The notes: a model not told the origin generated them from the letters alone. DNA of 64,000 nucleotides from Stenotrophomonas tumulicola (GCF_014117215.1 NZ_JACGXS010000003.1:1-64000), one strand, 5' to 3'; positions 41,693 to 51,515 are shown, counted from the stretch's first letter. Numbers and translations: made by a program.

Positions 41693-41801
41693 GGTGTCTA
41701 CTGCCTTGTGATGCAGGGGGAGCGGTGCCTCGCGGAGGCGGACAGCACCGGGTACGGCGAGCATTGTCGCGTTGCACCATTAAGAAGAACAGCTAAACTT
41801 A

Positions 41802-41816
41802 CTAAAGCGTCTTTAG
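41802..41816. promoter_or_regulatory. Palindrome in the argO/argP intergenic region
   Basis: CTAAAG-CGT-CTTTAG is a perfect 6-bp-arm inverted repeat 12 bases before the argP start, within an AT-rich stretch. A likely regulator site or promoter element (inference). Confidence 0.5.
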
Positions 41817-41828
41817 AGAAACTTAATC

Positions 41829-42737
41829 ATGATGCGAGTCGACCATGCACAGCTGCGGGCCTTGGCCGCCGTCATCCGCGAGGGCAGTTTCGACCGCGCC
41901 GCACAGTCTCTGAATGTCACGGCCTCTGCCGTTTCGCAGCGAGTGAAGGCGCTGGAGGACCGTGTCGGCCGCCTGCTGGTCAAACGTGGCACGCCGGCCA
42001 CCGCCACGGCAGAAGGCCAGGTGCTGGTGCAACTGGCCGAACAGACCGCCCTGCTGGAGCATGACGCGCTGCATCGAATGGGCATGGCCGACGGCGAGCT
42101 GCCGCATGCCAGCATTCCGGTAGCGGTGAACCATGACAGCCTGGAGACCTGGTTCCCGGAGGCAGCGCATCAGTTCGCACAGGTCACCGGCACCACGCTG
42201 GACCTGCGCGTGGACGACCAGGACCATACTGCGGAGCTGCTGCGCCAAGGCACCGTGCTGGGCGCGGTAACTACGCTGGACGAGCCAGTGCAGGGCTGCC
42301 AGATCCACACCCTGGGCAGCATCCGCTATGCCGCGACCTGCACCCCGGAATTCCGCGACCGCCATTTCGGCAAGGGCGTCACGGCCCAGGCGCTGGCCCA
42401 GGCCCCGGTGCTGGTGTTCAACCGCAAGGACGACATGCAGGCCCGCTTCGCCCGCCGGCTGGCCGGTGATGAAGTGCCCAACACCGCCCCGACCTGGTGG
42501 ATCCCTTCCACCCGCGCCTTCGTGCAGGCCAACCTGGGCGGACTGGGCTGGACCATGAACCCCCTTCCCCTGGTCAAAAGGCACCTTGATGCAGGCCGCC
42601 TGGTCTATGTCCGCCAGCGCGCGTGGGAGGACGTGCCCCTGTACTGGCAGCACTGGAAGGGCGATGTGCAGACCATGGCCCTGCTGACCCGCGCGGTGCT
42701 GGGCGCTTCATCGGCGCTGATACGCCACAAGCGCTGA
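41829..42737 (+). CDS. argP: LysR-family regulator ArgP/LysG
   Basis: A 302-aa LysR-type regulator: N-terminal HTH (LRALAAVIREGSFDRAAQSL, VTASAVSQRVKALEDRVGRL) and effector-binding domain (VNHDSLETWFPEAAHQF, typical of ArgP/IciA). Divergent from argO. Two successive ATG codons (41829 and 41832) are possible starts. The pairing with the exporter, rather than sequence alone, supports the ArgP name. Confidence 0.9.
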   Translation: MMRVDHAQLRALAAVIREGSFDRAAQSLNVTASAVSQRVKALEDRVGRLLVKRGTPATATAEGQVLVQLAEQTALLEHDALHRMGMADGELPHASIPVAVNHDSLETWFPEAAHQFAQVTGTTLDLRVDDQDHTAELLRQGTVLGAVTTLDEPVQGCQIHTLGSIRYAATCTPEFRDRHFGKGVTAQALAQAPVLVFNRKDDMQARFARRLAGDEVPNTAPTWWIPSTRAFVQANLGGLGWTMNPLPLVKRHLDAGRLVYVRQRAWEDVPLYWQHWKGDVQTMALLTRAVLGASSALIRHKR

Positions 42738-42928
42738 TGGAAATGGCCGCGGTGGCTGGCGGCCGTTGCTGGCCGCGAGCCAAGCAGGATGCTGCGTCGC
42801 ACCAAAACAGTACCGGAAACGGGTAAAATACGCTCCTGGACGCCGTGGGCGGCTACATCATGACGCGTTTTCACGCGCCGTATCTGTCCGGTACGCATCC
42901 TGATCCCCTCCCCAAGCGAATCCTTCCC

Positions 42929-44635
42929 ATGAAGAAATTTGGCAAGGCCCTGCTCGCCCTGCTCGTGCTGCTGCTGGTGGCTTCGGTACTGTTCCTGTAC
43001 TGGCCCCTGACCCAGCGTTCGGTGCCTGCGGCCAGCAACGACAAGCCCGTGGACGTGGTCCTGGTCGGCGCCGGCATCATGAGCGTCACCCTGGCCACCT
43101 ACCTGCAGGAACTGCAGCCGGACTGGAACATCCAGGTCTACGAACGCCGCGACGGCGTCGCCGAAGAAAGCTCGGACGGCTGGAACAACGCCGGCACCGG
43201 CCACTCCGCATTCGCCGAACTGAACTACACCCCGGAGCTGCCCGATGGCAGCATCGAGACCAAGCGCGCGGTCGGCATCGCCGAACAGTTCGAGATCTCG
43301 CGCCAGTTCTGGTCGCACCAGGTGCGCGAAGGCCGGCTGAGCCAGCCCAGCGATTTCATCAACCCCACCCCGCACATGAGCTTCGTGTGGGGCGATGACA
43401 ACATCAACTTCCTGCACAAGCGCCAGCAGGCGCTGGTGAAGAACCCGCTGTTCTACGGCATGCAGTACTCCGAAGACCCCGCGCAGATCAAGGCATGGGC
43501 GCCGCTGCTGATGGAAGGACGCGCCCCGGACCAGAAGGTCGCCGCCACCTGGATGCCGCTGGGTACCGACGTGAACTTCGGCGTCATCACCCGCCAGCTC
43601 ACCGATGGCCTCAAGCACAGCCCGAACTTCGGCCTGCACCTGGGCCACGAAGTGACCGCGCTGCGCCAGAACGACGACAAGACCTGGAACGTGACCGTCA
43701 AGGACCTGAAGTCCGGCAACGAGACCACCACCCACTCGCGCTTCGTCTTCATCGGTGCCGGCGGCGCCGCGCTGAAGCTGCTGCAGCTGTCGGGCATCCC
43801 GGAATCGAAGAACTATGGCGGCTTCCCGGTCGGCGGACAGTTCCTCGCCTTCCAGGGCCAGGACGTCGCCTCCCGGCACAAGGTGAAGGCTTACGGCATG
43901 GCCGAAACCGGTTCGCCGCCGATGTCGGTGCCGCATCTGGACGCGCGCAAGCTGGATGGCAAGCCGGTCGTGCTGTTCGGACCTTTCGCGCTGTTCAGCA
44001 CCAAGTTCCTCAAGCACGGCTCGTGGTTCGATCTGTATTCGTCGGTCACTCACAACAACGTGGCCCCGATGCTGGACGTGGGCGCGGAGAACCTGGACCT
44101 GGTGAAGTACCTGATGAGCCAGGCACAGTTGAACGACGATGACCGCCAGGCCGAACTGGTCAAGTACTTCCCCAACGCCAAGCGCGAAGACTGGACGCTG
44201 GTCACCGCCGGCCAGCGCGTGCAGATCATCAAGCGCGACCCGGAAAAGGGGCCGGTGCTGCAGTTCGGTACCGAGATCGTCACCGACAAGGACCACACCC
44301 TGGCCGCGCTGCTGGGCGCCTCGCCGGGCGCGTCGACCTCGCCGCCGATCATGCTCGAGCTGATGGCCAAGGCCTTCCCGGAACAGATGAAGGCAGGCTG
44401 GGAAGCGCGCCTGCGCGAGATCGTGCCGTCCTACGGCCGCAAGCTCAACGAGAGCCCGGCGCTGACCAACCAGATCCGCACGCTGACCAGCCAGACGCTG
44501 CAGCTGCCGTTCCTGGAAGTGCCGGCAGACGTCGTTTCGCCGGCAGCGATCCCGGCCACCCTGCAACGCCCCGAACCTGCCCCGGCACCCGTGCAGGAAA
44601 AGCGCAACGCCAACGAGGAACTGCAGGCACTGTAA
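42929..44635 (+). CDS. mqo: Malate:quinone oxidoreductase
   Basis: Membrane-associated FAD enzyme that oxidises malate to oxaloacetate and reduces quinone, in place of or beside malate dehydrogenase. The 568-aa product has an N-terminal hydrophobic anchor ([20 protein letters not shown]), the FAD-binding [19 protein letters not shown], the Mqo hallmark [38 protein letters not shown] and the C-terminal [17 protein letters not shown]. The ATG at 42929 gives the expected start. A TAAAAT (42824-42829) is a possible -10. Confidence 0.97.
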   Translation: MKKFGKALLALLVLLLVASVLFLYWPLTQRSVPAASNDKPVDVVLVGAGIMSVTLATYLQELQPDWNIQVYERRDGVAEESSDGWNNAGTGHSAFAELNYTPELPDGSIETKRAVGIAEQFEISRQFWSHQVREGRLSQPSDFINPTPHMSFVWGDDNINFLHKRQQALVKNPLFYGMQYSEDPAQIKAWAPLLMEGRAPDQKVAATWMPLGTDVNFGVITRQLTDGLKHSPNFGLHLGHEVTALRQNDDKTWNVTVKDLKSGNETTTHSRFVFIGAGGAALKLLQLSGIPESKNYGGFPVGGQFLAFQGQDVASRHKVKAYGMAETGSPPMSVPHLDARKLDGKPVVLFGPFALFSTKFLKHGSWFDLYSSVTHNNVAPMLDVGAENLDLVKYLMSQAQLNDDDRQAELVKYFPNAKREDWTLVTAGQRVQIIKRDPEKGPVLQFGTEIVTDKDHTLAALLGASPGASTSPPIMLELMAKAFPEQMKAGWEARLREIVPSYGRKLNESPALTNQIRTLTSQTLQLPFLEVPADVVSPAAIPATLQRPEPAPAPVQEKRNANEELQAL

Positions 44636-44660
44636 GCCTGCCCCTGCCGGTATTGCATGG

Positions 44661-44688
44661 ACGGCCACCTTCGGGTGGCCGTTTTCGT
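44661..44688 (+). terminator. Terminator after mqo
   Basis: ACGGCCACC (44661-44669) pairs with GGTGGCCGT (44674-44682), loop TTCG, followed by TTTCGTTT. It is 25 bases after the mqo stop. Confidence 0.88.
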
Positions 44689-44740
44689 TTGGCTCGTCGC
44701 GCACGGCTCGCCGCATCAGCGGCATATCGCGAATTGTAAA

Positions 44741-44759
44741 GTTTTCGATAATCATTTAC
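44741..44759. promoter_or_regulatory. Fur-box-like site upstream of the TonB receptor
   Basis: GTTTTCGATAATCATTTAC contains the core GATAATCATT and matches the 19-bp Fur consensus GATAATGATAATCATTATC at about 13 positions. It lies ~150 bases before the receptor start, in an AT-rich promoter region (44720-44770). Confidence 0.75.
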
Positions 44760-44906
44760 ATTTGCGACCCGCGCGAGGATGCATGACGCGCGACGCCCGC
44801 CTGCAGACCGGACGCTGCAGGCCAGCCCTGATCGATACCGCCTGGCCGCTGCGTCGGGCGACGCCTGTCCGCCCTCCTTTCCTGCCTTTGCCTGCGAACC
44901 CCCACC

Positions 44907-47075
44907 ATGACCGCACCGTTCCCGTTCCGTTCGACGTTCCGCCCTGCACCACTGGCCGTCGCCCTGCTCGCCGCACTGGCGGCTGCACCAGGCTTTGCCA
45001 TGGCCACGGCCGATGCCAATGGCGCAGCCGATGCCAAGACCCTGGACCAGGTGAGCGTGCATGGCAGCAAGGCCGCACCGTCCAGCACCACGCGCCTGCC
45101 GATCAGCCTGCAGGAGACGCCGCAGTCGTCCACGGTCATCGGCCTGGCGCGCCTGCAGGACGAATCACTCTTCAGCATCAACGACGTGCTGCGCAACGTC
45201 ACCGGCGTCAATGTGTCCTTCTACGACACCCAGCGCCCGTTGTATTACGCACGCGGCTTCGCCATCACCGATTTCCAGGTGGACGGCCTGCCGACGTACA
45301 GCGGATCGACCAACCAGGAATACGACACCGCGTTCTACGACCGCATCGAAGTGATCCGCGGGGCCAACGGCCTGCTCAGCGGTGCCGGCGTGCCATCTGC
45401 CACGGTGAACCTGCTGCGCAAACGCCCGGGCAAGGACTTCGACGCCTCGTTCTCGGTCAGCGCCGGCAGCTGGGATTTCCGCCGCATGCAGGCCGACGTC
45501 AACGCGCCGCTGACCGCCGATGGTCGCTTCCGCAGCCGCGTGGTCGCCGCCTGGCAGGACAAGGATTTCTATTACGACCGCTACAGCGAAGACAAGATGT
45601 CCGGCATGGCGGTGCTGGAAGGTGACCTGACAGACTCCACCACGGTAACCGTCGGCTTCCAGACCCAGGACAACAACCCGACGGGCTCGACCTGGGGCAC
45701 GGTGCCATTCTTCAACAGTGATGGCAGCTTCGCGCACCTGCCGCGCAGCACCAACCTGGCGCCCGACTGGGCCCGGTGGCAGCGCCAGACCAGCACCGCT
45801 TTCGCCAACCTGGAACAACGCTTCGGCGACAACTGGCTGCTGAAGGTCAACACCGCCTACACCCGCGGCAACGTGCAGAACGTGCGTGTCTACGGCAGCG
45901 GTTATCCGGATCCGGCCACCGGCTCAGGCGTGTACCTGCTTGGCTCGGCCGGCGAGACCGACGACACCCGCAAGGGCGTGGACGTCTACCTGTCCGGCAC
46001 CTTCGCATTGTTCGGGCGCGAGCATGACGTGGTGGTCGGCGGCAGCTTCTCCGACCTGCAATCCACCGCCTGGACCATGACCCCGACCGCCGGCTGGCGC
46101 TATGACATTCCGGACATCCGTCGCTGGAACGGCGATGCGCCGGAACTGATCGTGGGCCGCACCGGTGCGCGGCGCGATGCACGTACCACCCAGCGCGGGG
46201 TCTACGCCTCTACCCGCCTGCGCCTGGCCGATCCACTGGCGCTGATCGCCGGTGCGCGCTTGAGCTCCTGGGAAACCCGTACCCGCGCCTACGATGTGGC
46301 AGGCACGTATACCGCCACCAGTGGCGCCTACAAGGTGGACGACGAGGTCACGCCGTATGTCGGCCTGGTGTACGACGTCACGCCAAACGTATCGGCCTAT
46401 GCCAGCTACACCGAGATATTCAACCCGCAGAACTACAAGGATCGCAACGAGAACCTGCTGGCGCCGGTGGAAGGCTCGAACATCGAAGCGGGCATCAAGT
46501 CGCAGTGGCTCGATGGCCGCGTCACTGCCAATGCCGCCGTCTTCGAAGCCAAGCAGGACAACTATGCGGTGCGTGACATCGGCGTACCGGAAGGTTCCCT
46601 CAGCGATGGCAGCTCGGCCTACATCGGCATCAACGGCACCAAGGCGCGCGGTTGGGAACTGGATGTCAACGGCGAGATCCTGCCGGGCTGGACGGTCAAT
46701 GCCGGCTTCACGCATGTAAAAGTGACCCGTGCCGCCACCGACCTGCTGTATGCCAACCTGCCCGAAGACCTGCTGCAGTTGAACACCCAGGTGCAGCTGC
46801 GCGGTGCGCTGGAACGGATCAGCCTTGGTGGCGGCGTCCAATGGCAGAGCAAGGTGCAGGGCTTCAACGTGCCCCACCCGGTGGCCGGCGCAGTCACCGT
46901 CAACCAGCCTGCGTACTCACTGGTGCAGTTCAACGCGAACTACCGCATCAGCGACAACTGGATGGCCACGCTGAGCGTGCGCAATGCGCTGGACAAAACG
47001 TACTGGGCGAACCTGGACTACAACAACTACGGCGAGCCGCGTTTCGTGGCCTTCAGCCTGCGCTGGAAATACTGA
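44907..47075 (+). CDS. TonB-dependent ferric-siderophore receptor
   Basis: A 722-aa outer-membrane receptor. Signal peptide (LAVALLAALAAAPGFAMATA), plug domain (TRLPISLQETPQSSTVIGLA, DVLRNVTGVNVSFYDTQRPL, YDRIEVIRGANGLLSGAGVP) and 22-stranded barrel ending in the aromatic terminus FVAFSLRWKY. The plug pattern fits the ferripyoverdine/FpvA-type siderophore receptor family; the actual siderophore is unknown. No signalling extension is seen before the plug, so it is probably not a transducer. The Fur-like site at 44741 predicts iron repression. Confidence 0.93.
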   Translation: MTAPFPFRSTFRPAPLAVALLAALAAAPGFAMATADANGAADAKTLDQVSVHGSKAAPSSTTRLPISLQETPQSSTVIGLARLQDESLFSINDVLRNVTGVNVSFYDTQRPLYYARGFAITDFQVDGLPTYSGSTNQEYDTAFYDRIEVIRGANGLLSGAGVPSATVNLLRKRPGKDFDASFSVSAGSWDFRRMQADVNAPLTADGRFRSRVVAAWQDKDFYYDRYSEDKMSGMAVLEGDLTDSTTVTVGFQTQDNNPTGSTWGTVPFFNSDGSFAHLPRSTNLAPDWARWQRQTSTAFANLEQRFGDNWLLKVNTAYTRGNVQNVRVYGSGYPDPATGSGVYLLGSAGETDDTRKGVDVYLSGTFALFGREHDVVVGGSFSDLQSTAWTMTPTAGWRYDIPDIRRWNGDAPELIVGRTGARRDARTTQRGVYASTRLRLADPLALIAGARLSSWETRTRAYDVAGTYTATSGAYKVDDEVTPYVGLVYDVTPNVSAYASYTEIFNPQNYKDRNENLLAPVEGSNIEAGIKSQWLDGRVTANAAVFEAKQDNYAVRDIGVPEGSLSDGSSAYIGINGTKARGWELDVNGEILPGWTVNAGFTHVKVTRAATDLLYANLPEDLLQLNTQVQLRGALERISLGGGVQWQSKVQGFNVPHPVAGAVTVNQPAYSLVQFNANYRISDNWMATLSVRNALDKTYWANLDYNNYGEPRFVAFSLRWKY

Positions 47076-47111
47076 CAGGGCGGGTACCCATTGGTGCGCC
47101 TTGCCCCCTTG

Positions 47112-47136
47112 GTAGCGACGGGCCCTGCCCGTCAAC
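47112..47136. repeat. SMAG variant
   Basis: GTAGCGACGGGCCCTGCCCG (47112-47131) is a SMAG variant with a CGACGGGC arm, between the receptor and the nucleoside hydrolase genes. Confidence 0.72.
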
Positions 47137-47187
47137 CCGGGAGAGCGTGACACAATGGCGGGCGCACCACGGAAGAAGAACGACAAC

Positions 47188-48135
47188 ATGCACAAAGTGA
47201 TTTTCGATACCGACCCGGGCGTGGACGACGCCCTGGCCCTGCTGTACCTGCACAAGCACCCGCAGGTGGAACTGCTGGCGGTCACCACCGTGTTCGGCAA
47301 TGCCGCAGTGGAATCCACTACCCACAATGCGCTGTACCTGAAGCAGGCCTGGGGCCTTGAAGCGCCGGTGGCGCGCGGCGCCAGCGGGCCATTGCAGCCC
47401 GATGCGGAACCAGAGGCCTGGCCGGTACACATCCATGGCGACAACGGACTGGGCAACCATCCCGTGCCCGAACAACTGGAGGTTGCCGTCGATCCCCGCC
47501 CGGCGCACCAGCTGATCATCGACCTGGTACGCGCCAACCCGGGCCAGGTCACCCTGCTGGCCGTGGGCCGCATGACCAACCTGGCGCTGGCCCTGCGCGA
47601 TGCCCCGGACATCGCCGCGCTGGTGCGTAGCGTGGTGATCATGGGCGGCGCCTTCCACGTCAACGGCAACATCACGCCGGCGGCTGAAGCCAACATCTGG
47701 GGCGATGCGCTGGCAGCAGATCTTGTATTCACCGCAAGCTGGCCGGTCATCGCCATCGGCCTGGACGTCACCACCCAGGTGGAGATGGACCGCCATGGTC
47801 TGGATGCGCTGGCGCATGCAGGCGGTGCCGACGCCGACCTGGTGCGTGCGCTGTCGCAGGATTACGTGGACTTCTACCTGCAGGCCGGCCACAAGGGCAT
47901 GGTGGTACATGACTGCTGCGCCTGCATCGCCTTGACCCGTCCGGAACTATTCCAGTTCGAACAGGCCAGCGTACGCGTGGCCACCGATGGCGTGGCGCGT
48001 GGCATGACCATTCCCAAGCCGGCTGGCATGGCCTTCGGCCCCAGCCTGTGGGACGGCCAGGCAATGCAGTCGATCGCCATCGGCGTGGACGCCAAGGCGG
48101 TGCTGGCTGACATCGAGAAAACGCTGGCCGCTTGA
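47188..48135 (+). CDS. Inosine/uridine-preferring nucleoside hydrolase
   Basis: A 315-aa N-glycosidase that cleaves ribonucleosides to base and ribose in salvage. The calcium-binding DTDPGVDDALAL motif is at the N-terminus, with GNAAVESTTHNALYL, HGDNGLGNH and VVIMGGAFHVNGNITPAAE and the C-terminal HDCCACIALTRPELF carrying active-site residues. The ATG at 47188 has GGAAGAAG upstream. A longer form from 47155 adds 11 mostly basic residues and is less likely. Confidence 0.92.
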   Translation: MHKVIFDTDPGVDDALALLYLHKHPQVELLAVTTVFGNAAVESTTHNALYLKQAWGLEAPVARGASGPLQPDAEPEAWPVHIHGDNGLGNHPVPEQLEVAVDPRPAHQLIIDLVRANPGQVTLLAVGRMTNLALALRDAPDIAALVRSVVIMGGAFHVNGNITPAAEANIWGDALAADLVFTASWPVIAIGLDVTTQVEMDRHGLDALAHAGGADADLVRALSQDYVDFYLQAGHKGMVVHDCCACIALTRPELFQFEQASVRVATDGVARGMTIPKPAGMAFGPSLWDGQAMQSIAIGVDAKAVLADIEKTLAA

Positions 48136-48143
48136 ACCGGTTG

Positions 48144-48245
48144 AGCGGGTCCATGACCCGCTGCGGCGGTACCGCCGGGCACGGCCCGGCGACATCGGGT
48201 AGAGCGGGGCCATGCCCCGCTGCGCTCGCCGGACACAGCGCTGTG
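48144..48245. repeat. SMAG-like palindromes
   Basis: Three palindromic units with different arms: GAGCGGGTCCATGACCCGCT (48144-48163), CGCCGGGCACGGCCCGGCG (48173-48191) and GTAGAGCGGGGCCATGCCCC (48199-48218, continuing to 48222). It fills the space between convergent genes. Confidence 0.75.
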
Positions 48246-48265
48246 CCTCCTATGGGCCACGTTGG

Positions 48266-49168
48266 TTACCTGCAACCATCTACCAGCACTTCGATCAGCG
48301 CCCGCGTCGCCGCAGACTGGCGCCGATGCGGGGCATACAGCAGCGAGAACACACGGTGGCGCCCGCGCAGTTGGGGCAGCACTTCAACCAATGCACCCGC
48401 ATCGATGCGACTGGCCACGATGAAGTCGTAACTCTGGCAGATGCCCAGTCCCTGCCCGGCCAGGGTAACCACGCCGAGCACATCGTCGGATACCTCCACC
48501 GCACCATGCGGTGTCCAGTCCACGTCCTTGCCATCCACCACAAATGCCCACGGCGCGATGCGCCCGGTACGCGGCATCACGAAGGGCAGGCACGCGTGCT
48601 GCTGCAACGCCTCCAACGACGCCGGCACACCGGCCTGCCGCAAGTACCCGGGCGAAGCCACCAGGCAAAGCGGCGCATGCTCCAGCGTCCGTGCCACCAA
48701 CCCGCTGTCCGGTGGCACGCCGAGGCGGACCGCGAGGTCCACGCCCTCGGCGACCAGGTCGACGTTGCGGTTGCTGACATGCAGTTCCACCGACACCCGC
48801 GGGTGCTGCGCACGAAAGCGCATGAGCAGCGGCGGCAGGCGATGATGGCCCCAGGTGGTCGGCACGCTCAACCGCACCCGCCCCACCAGTTCGCCGCTGC
48901 TGCCCTGCACGTCACGCTCGGCATCGTCGAGCAGGGCAAACGCGGCCCGTGCCTGCTCCAGGTACTGGCGTCCCGCGTCGGTAAGTGCCAACCGACGCGT
49001 TGTCCGTTGCAGCAATTGCTGGCCCAGCCGCGCTTCCAGGCGGCTGAGGGCACGACTGAGCACTGAAGGCGTAGTCGCCAGTTCGACCGCCGCAGCGGTG
49101 AACGAGCCGCGCTCGACCACGCGGATGAAGACTTCCACGTCCGCCAGGTACTCGAAGCGTCGCGCCAT
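48266..49168 (-). CDS. LysR-family transcriptional regulator
   Basis: A 300-aa regulator: HTH (DVEVFIRVVERGSFTAAAVE, TPSVLSRALSRLEARLGQQL) and LysR substrate-binding domain (GELVGRVRLSVPTTWGHHRL, LAVRLGVPPDSGLVARTL). It is divergent from a secreted PfpI-like protein; the 98-base gap contains an inverted repeat (49209-49235). Likely controls its neighbour and itself. Confidence 0.9.
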   Translation of the reverse strand: MARRFEYLADVEVFIRVVERGSFTAAAVELATTPSVLSRALSRLEARLGQQLLQRTTRRLALTDAGRQYLEQARAAFALLDDAERDVQGSSGELVGRVRLSVPTTWGHHRLPPLLMRFRAQHPRVSVELHVSNRNVDLVAEGVDLAVRLGVPPDSGLVARTLEHAPLCLVASPGYLRQAGVPASLEALQQHACLPFVMPRTGRIAPWAFVVDGKDVDWTPHGAVEVSDDVLGVVTLAGQGLGICQSYDFIVASRIDAGALVEVLPQLRGRHRVFSLLYAPHRRQSAATRALIEVLVDGCR

Positions 49169-49208
49169 TACACCCCCCCAGGGAACAGATATTATTCGTG
49201 AGGATATA

Positions 49209-49235
49209 TTTATTGCTCCGCAAGGCAACAATAAA
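49209..49235. promoter_or_regulatory. Inverted repeat, candidate LysR operator
   Basis: TTTATTG (49209-49215) and CAATAAA (49229-49235) are perfect arms separated by 13 bases, T-N11-A-like, between the divergent LysR and PfpI genes. Position fits a LysR-type binding site (inference). Confidence 0.55.
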
Positions 49236-49266
49236 GTGACGTTCTTCCTTGCCAATGGTCCCTGCC

Positions 49267-50115
49267 ATGACACGTCGCACCGCGCTCCCGCTTGCCCTTG
49301 CCCTCGCCCTGCTGTCCGGCAGCGGCGTCGCCCACGCCGACAACGTGCTGGTGGTGCTGTCCGATGCCGACCACCTGGACCTGAAGGACGGCAAAGTCTT
49401 TTCCACCGGCTTTTACCTCAATGAACTGATGCAGCCGGTAAAGCGCCTGATCGACGCCGGACACATCCTGACCTTTGCCACCCCGCAGGGCCGCGCGCCG
49501 AGCGTGGATGCCTCCTCGGTGGACATGCAGTACTTCGGTGGCGATGCGGCGGCACTGCAGGTCCACCAGCAGCTGCTGGCAGAACTCGCACTGACCGATG
49601 CGGCTCATTCGCCGGTGGTCAGCCTGGCGAGGGTGGAGCAGATCGGCGTCGATCACTACGACGCGGTCTATATCCCCGGTGGCCATGCACCGATGCAGGA
49701 CCTGCTGTCATCACCGGTGCTGGGTCGCGTGCTGCACCGGTTCCATCAGGCAGGCAAGCCGACCGCGCTGGTCTGCCACGGGCCCATCGCCCTGCTGTCC
49801 ACGCTGGCCGATGCCGCGGGATTCAGCGCGCGCCTGGAAACAGGCCAGCGCAGCGCCGCCGACGGCTGGATCTATCGCGGATACCGGATGACCGTGATCA
49901 GCAATGTCGAGGAGGAGCAGGCCAAGGGACTGCTGGACGGGGGCGAGATGAAGTTCTATCCGCAGACTGCATTGCAGTTGGCCGGTGGCGACTACCACGG
50001 CAACAGCACCGCATGGCAGCCGAACGTGGTGGTGGACCGCGAGCTGATCACCGGACAGAACCCCGCCTCGGCCAATGCCGTGGCCGACGAGCTGCTGCAG
50101 CGCCTGCAGCACTGA
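49267..50115 (+). CDS. Secreted DJ-1/PfpI-family protein
   Basis: A 282-aa exported protein of the DJ-1/PfpI (type 1 glutamine amidotransferase-like) superfamily. Signal peptide RTALPLALALALLSGSGVAH, then VLVVLSDADHLDLKDGKVFS, YDAVYIPGGHAPMQDLLSS and the nucleophile elbow TALVCHGPIALLS with the reactive Cys. Hsp31-like deglycase or glyoxalase-type activity is possible but not proven. It is the likely target of the divergent LysR protein. ATG 49255 is an alternative start. Confidence 0.85.
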   Translation: MTRRTALPLALALALLSGSGVAHADNVLVVLSDADHLDLKDGKVFSTGFYLNELMQPVKRLIDAGHILTFATPQGRAPSVDASSVDMQYFGGDAAALQVHQQLLAELALTDAAHSPVVSLARVEQIGVDHYDAVYIPGGHAPMQDLLSSPVLGRVLHRFHQAGKPTALVCHGPIALLSTLADAAGFSARLETGQRSAADGWIYRGYRMTVISNVEEEQAKGLLDGGEMKFYPQTALQLAGGDYHGNSTAWQPNVVVDRELITGQNPASANAVADELLQRLQH

Positions 50116-50125
50116 AGCAATCATG

Positions 50126-50154
50126 CCGCCGGGCACGGCACGGCCCGGCGCTAC
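50126..50154. repeat. SMAG unit overlapping the MFS stop codon
   Basis: GCCGGGCACGGCACGGCCCGG followed by CGCTAC (ends 50154). Its CTAC, read on the minus strand as GTAG, supplies the TAG stop of the MFS gene at 50151-50153. Confidence 0.8.
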
Positions 50155-51407
50155 GGGCGAGGTGGCCGTGTTTCCGGCAGTGTCCACAACACCGGCAATA
50201 CCAGCACCGCCACCAGTGCGATCATCGCGCCCGGCGCCGCATTCCAGCCGCTGCGTTCCACCCACCACTGCGCCAGCCACGGGGTGGCGCCGCCGAACAC
50301 CGCCGTGGCCATGGTCACGCCCAGCGCCAGTCCACTCAGGCGGCCTTCGCCGGGGAACTGTTCGGCCGTGGCCGATGCGGCCACCGCGCTGATGCCACCG
50401 GCCACGCAGGCCAGCACCGCCGCCGCCAGCACCACCCCGACGGCGGTGGTATCGGCCATCCATGCAAACATCGACAGCGGCAGCAAGGCCGACAGTGCCG
50501 TCAGCACCAACAGCAGCGGGCGACGGCCGATGCGATCGGACAGCGCGCCGCACAGCGGCGTCACCACGATGACCGCCACCGCAGCCAATGTGGACAGCCA
50601 CAGCGCCTCGCCCTCGGCCCGGCCATTGGCATGCAGGAACGCCGGCACGTAGGTGATGCCGACGTAGTAGGTGATCGAGCCCAGCGCCGAGATCGCGAAG
50701 GTGCGCGCCACGGCCCCGGGATGCGCACGCAGGATCTGCAGGATCGGCGCACTGGGCACGCTGCCCTCGCGTTGCTGGCGCTCGAATTCCGGTGACTCGT
50801 GCATCGTCGAGCGGGCCAGCAGGATCACGATGGCCAGCGCGGCCCCCACGAAGAACGGGATCCGCCAGCCCCAGGCATCCAGCGACGGCTGCGGCAGCAG
50901 GGCCACCGTCAATGCCGACAGCGCCACCGCCAGCAGCGCGCCGACTTCACTTGCCGCCGACGCCAGCGAGGTCACCAGGCCACGCCTGCGTAGCGGAGCG
51001 GTTTCCAGCAGGTAAGCCACAACACCGGTGTACTCGCCGCCGACGGAGAACGCCATCACGCAGCGCAGTACCAGCAACAGCACCCCCGCGCTGGCCCCTG
51101 CCTGCGCATGCGTGGGCAACAGCGCCGTGGCCAGCATCGCCGCGGCCATCAAGGCCATGGATGCCAGCAGCATCCAGCGCCGGCCGAACCGGTCGCCCAG
51201 GTGGCCGAAGCACAGCGCGCCCAGCGGACGCATCAGGTAGGACACCGCAAACCCGCCCAGGGTCGCCAGCAGGGCCTGCTCGCCACCGCCAAAAAACACC
51301 CGCGACAGCACGCTGGCGAAATACAGGTACAGGGTGAAGTCGTACCACTCCACCACCGTGGAGAGCCCAGCCACGAGCATCGAACGACGGCGTATCGCTT
51401 CGCTCAT
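50151..51407 (-). CDS. MFS transporter, metabolite:H+ symporter type
   Basis: A 418-aa inner-membrane transporter with about 12 helices. Features of the MHS/ProP subfamily: WYDFTLYLYFASVLSRVFF, GHLGDRFGRRWML, FSVGGEYTGVVAYLLETAP, and the second half GALSDRIGRRPLLL. Substrate probably a carboxylate or osmolyte; not determinable. Its stop codon lies in the SMAG repeat. The next gene on the same strand, the kinase gene, ends 108 bases upstream of the reading direction and is separate. Confidence 0.88.
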   Translation of the reverse strand: MSEAIRRRSMLVAGLSTVVEWYDFTLYLYFASVLSRVFFGGGEQALLATLGGFAVSYLMRPLGALCFGHLGDRFGRRWMLLASMALMAAAMLATALLPTHAQAGASAGVLLLVLRCVMAFSVGGEYTGVVAYLLETAPLRRRGLVTSLASAASEVGALLAVALSALTVALLPQPSLDAWGWRIPFFVGAALAIVILLARSTMHESPEFERQQREGSVPSAPILQILRAHPGAVARTFAISALGSITYYVGITYVPAFLHANGRAEGEALWLSTLAAVAVIVVTPLCGALSDRIGRRPLLLVLTALSALLPLSMFAWMADTTAVGVVLAAAVLACVAGGISAVAASATAEQFPGEGRLSGLALGVTMATAVFGGATPWLAQWWVERSGWNAAPGAMIALVAVLVLPVLWTLPETRPPRP

Positions 51408-51515
51408 CCCATCATCGCCAATGCCGGCATCCGCCCACTCCCACGGTAAAGCGCCGCACCGTAACGCAGGCCAGGTGAAGGCCGCGCGCGCGGCAGTTGC
51501 ATCGTCCTGCGATGC

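Noticed and set aside
48136..48265. Attenuator or riboswitch after the nucleoside hydrolase gene
   Set aside because: The structured sequence is explained by SMAG-like palindromes between convergent genes.
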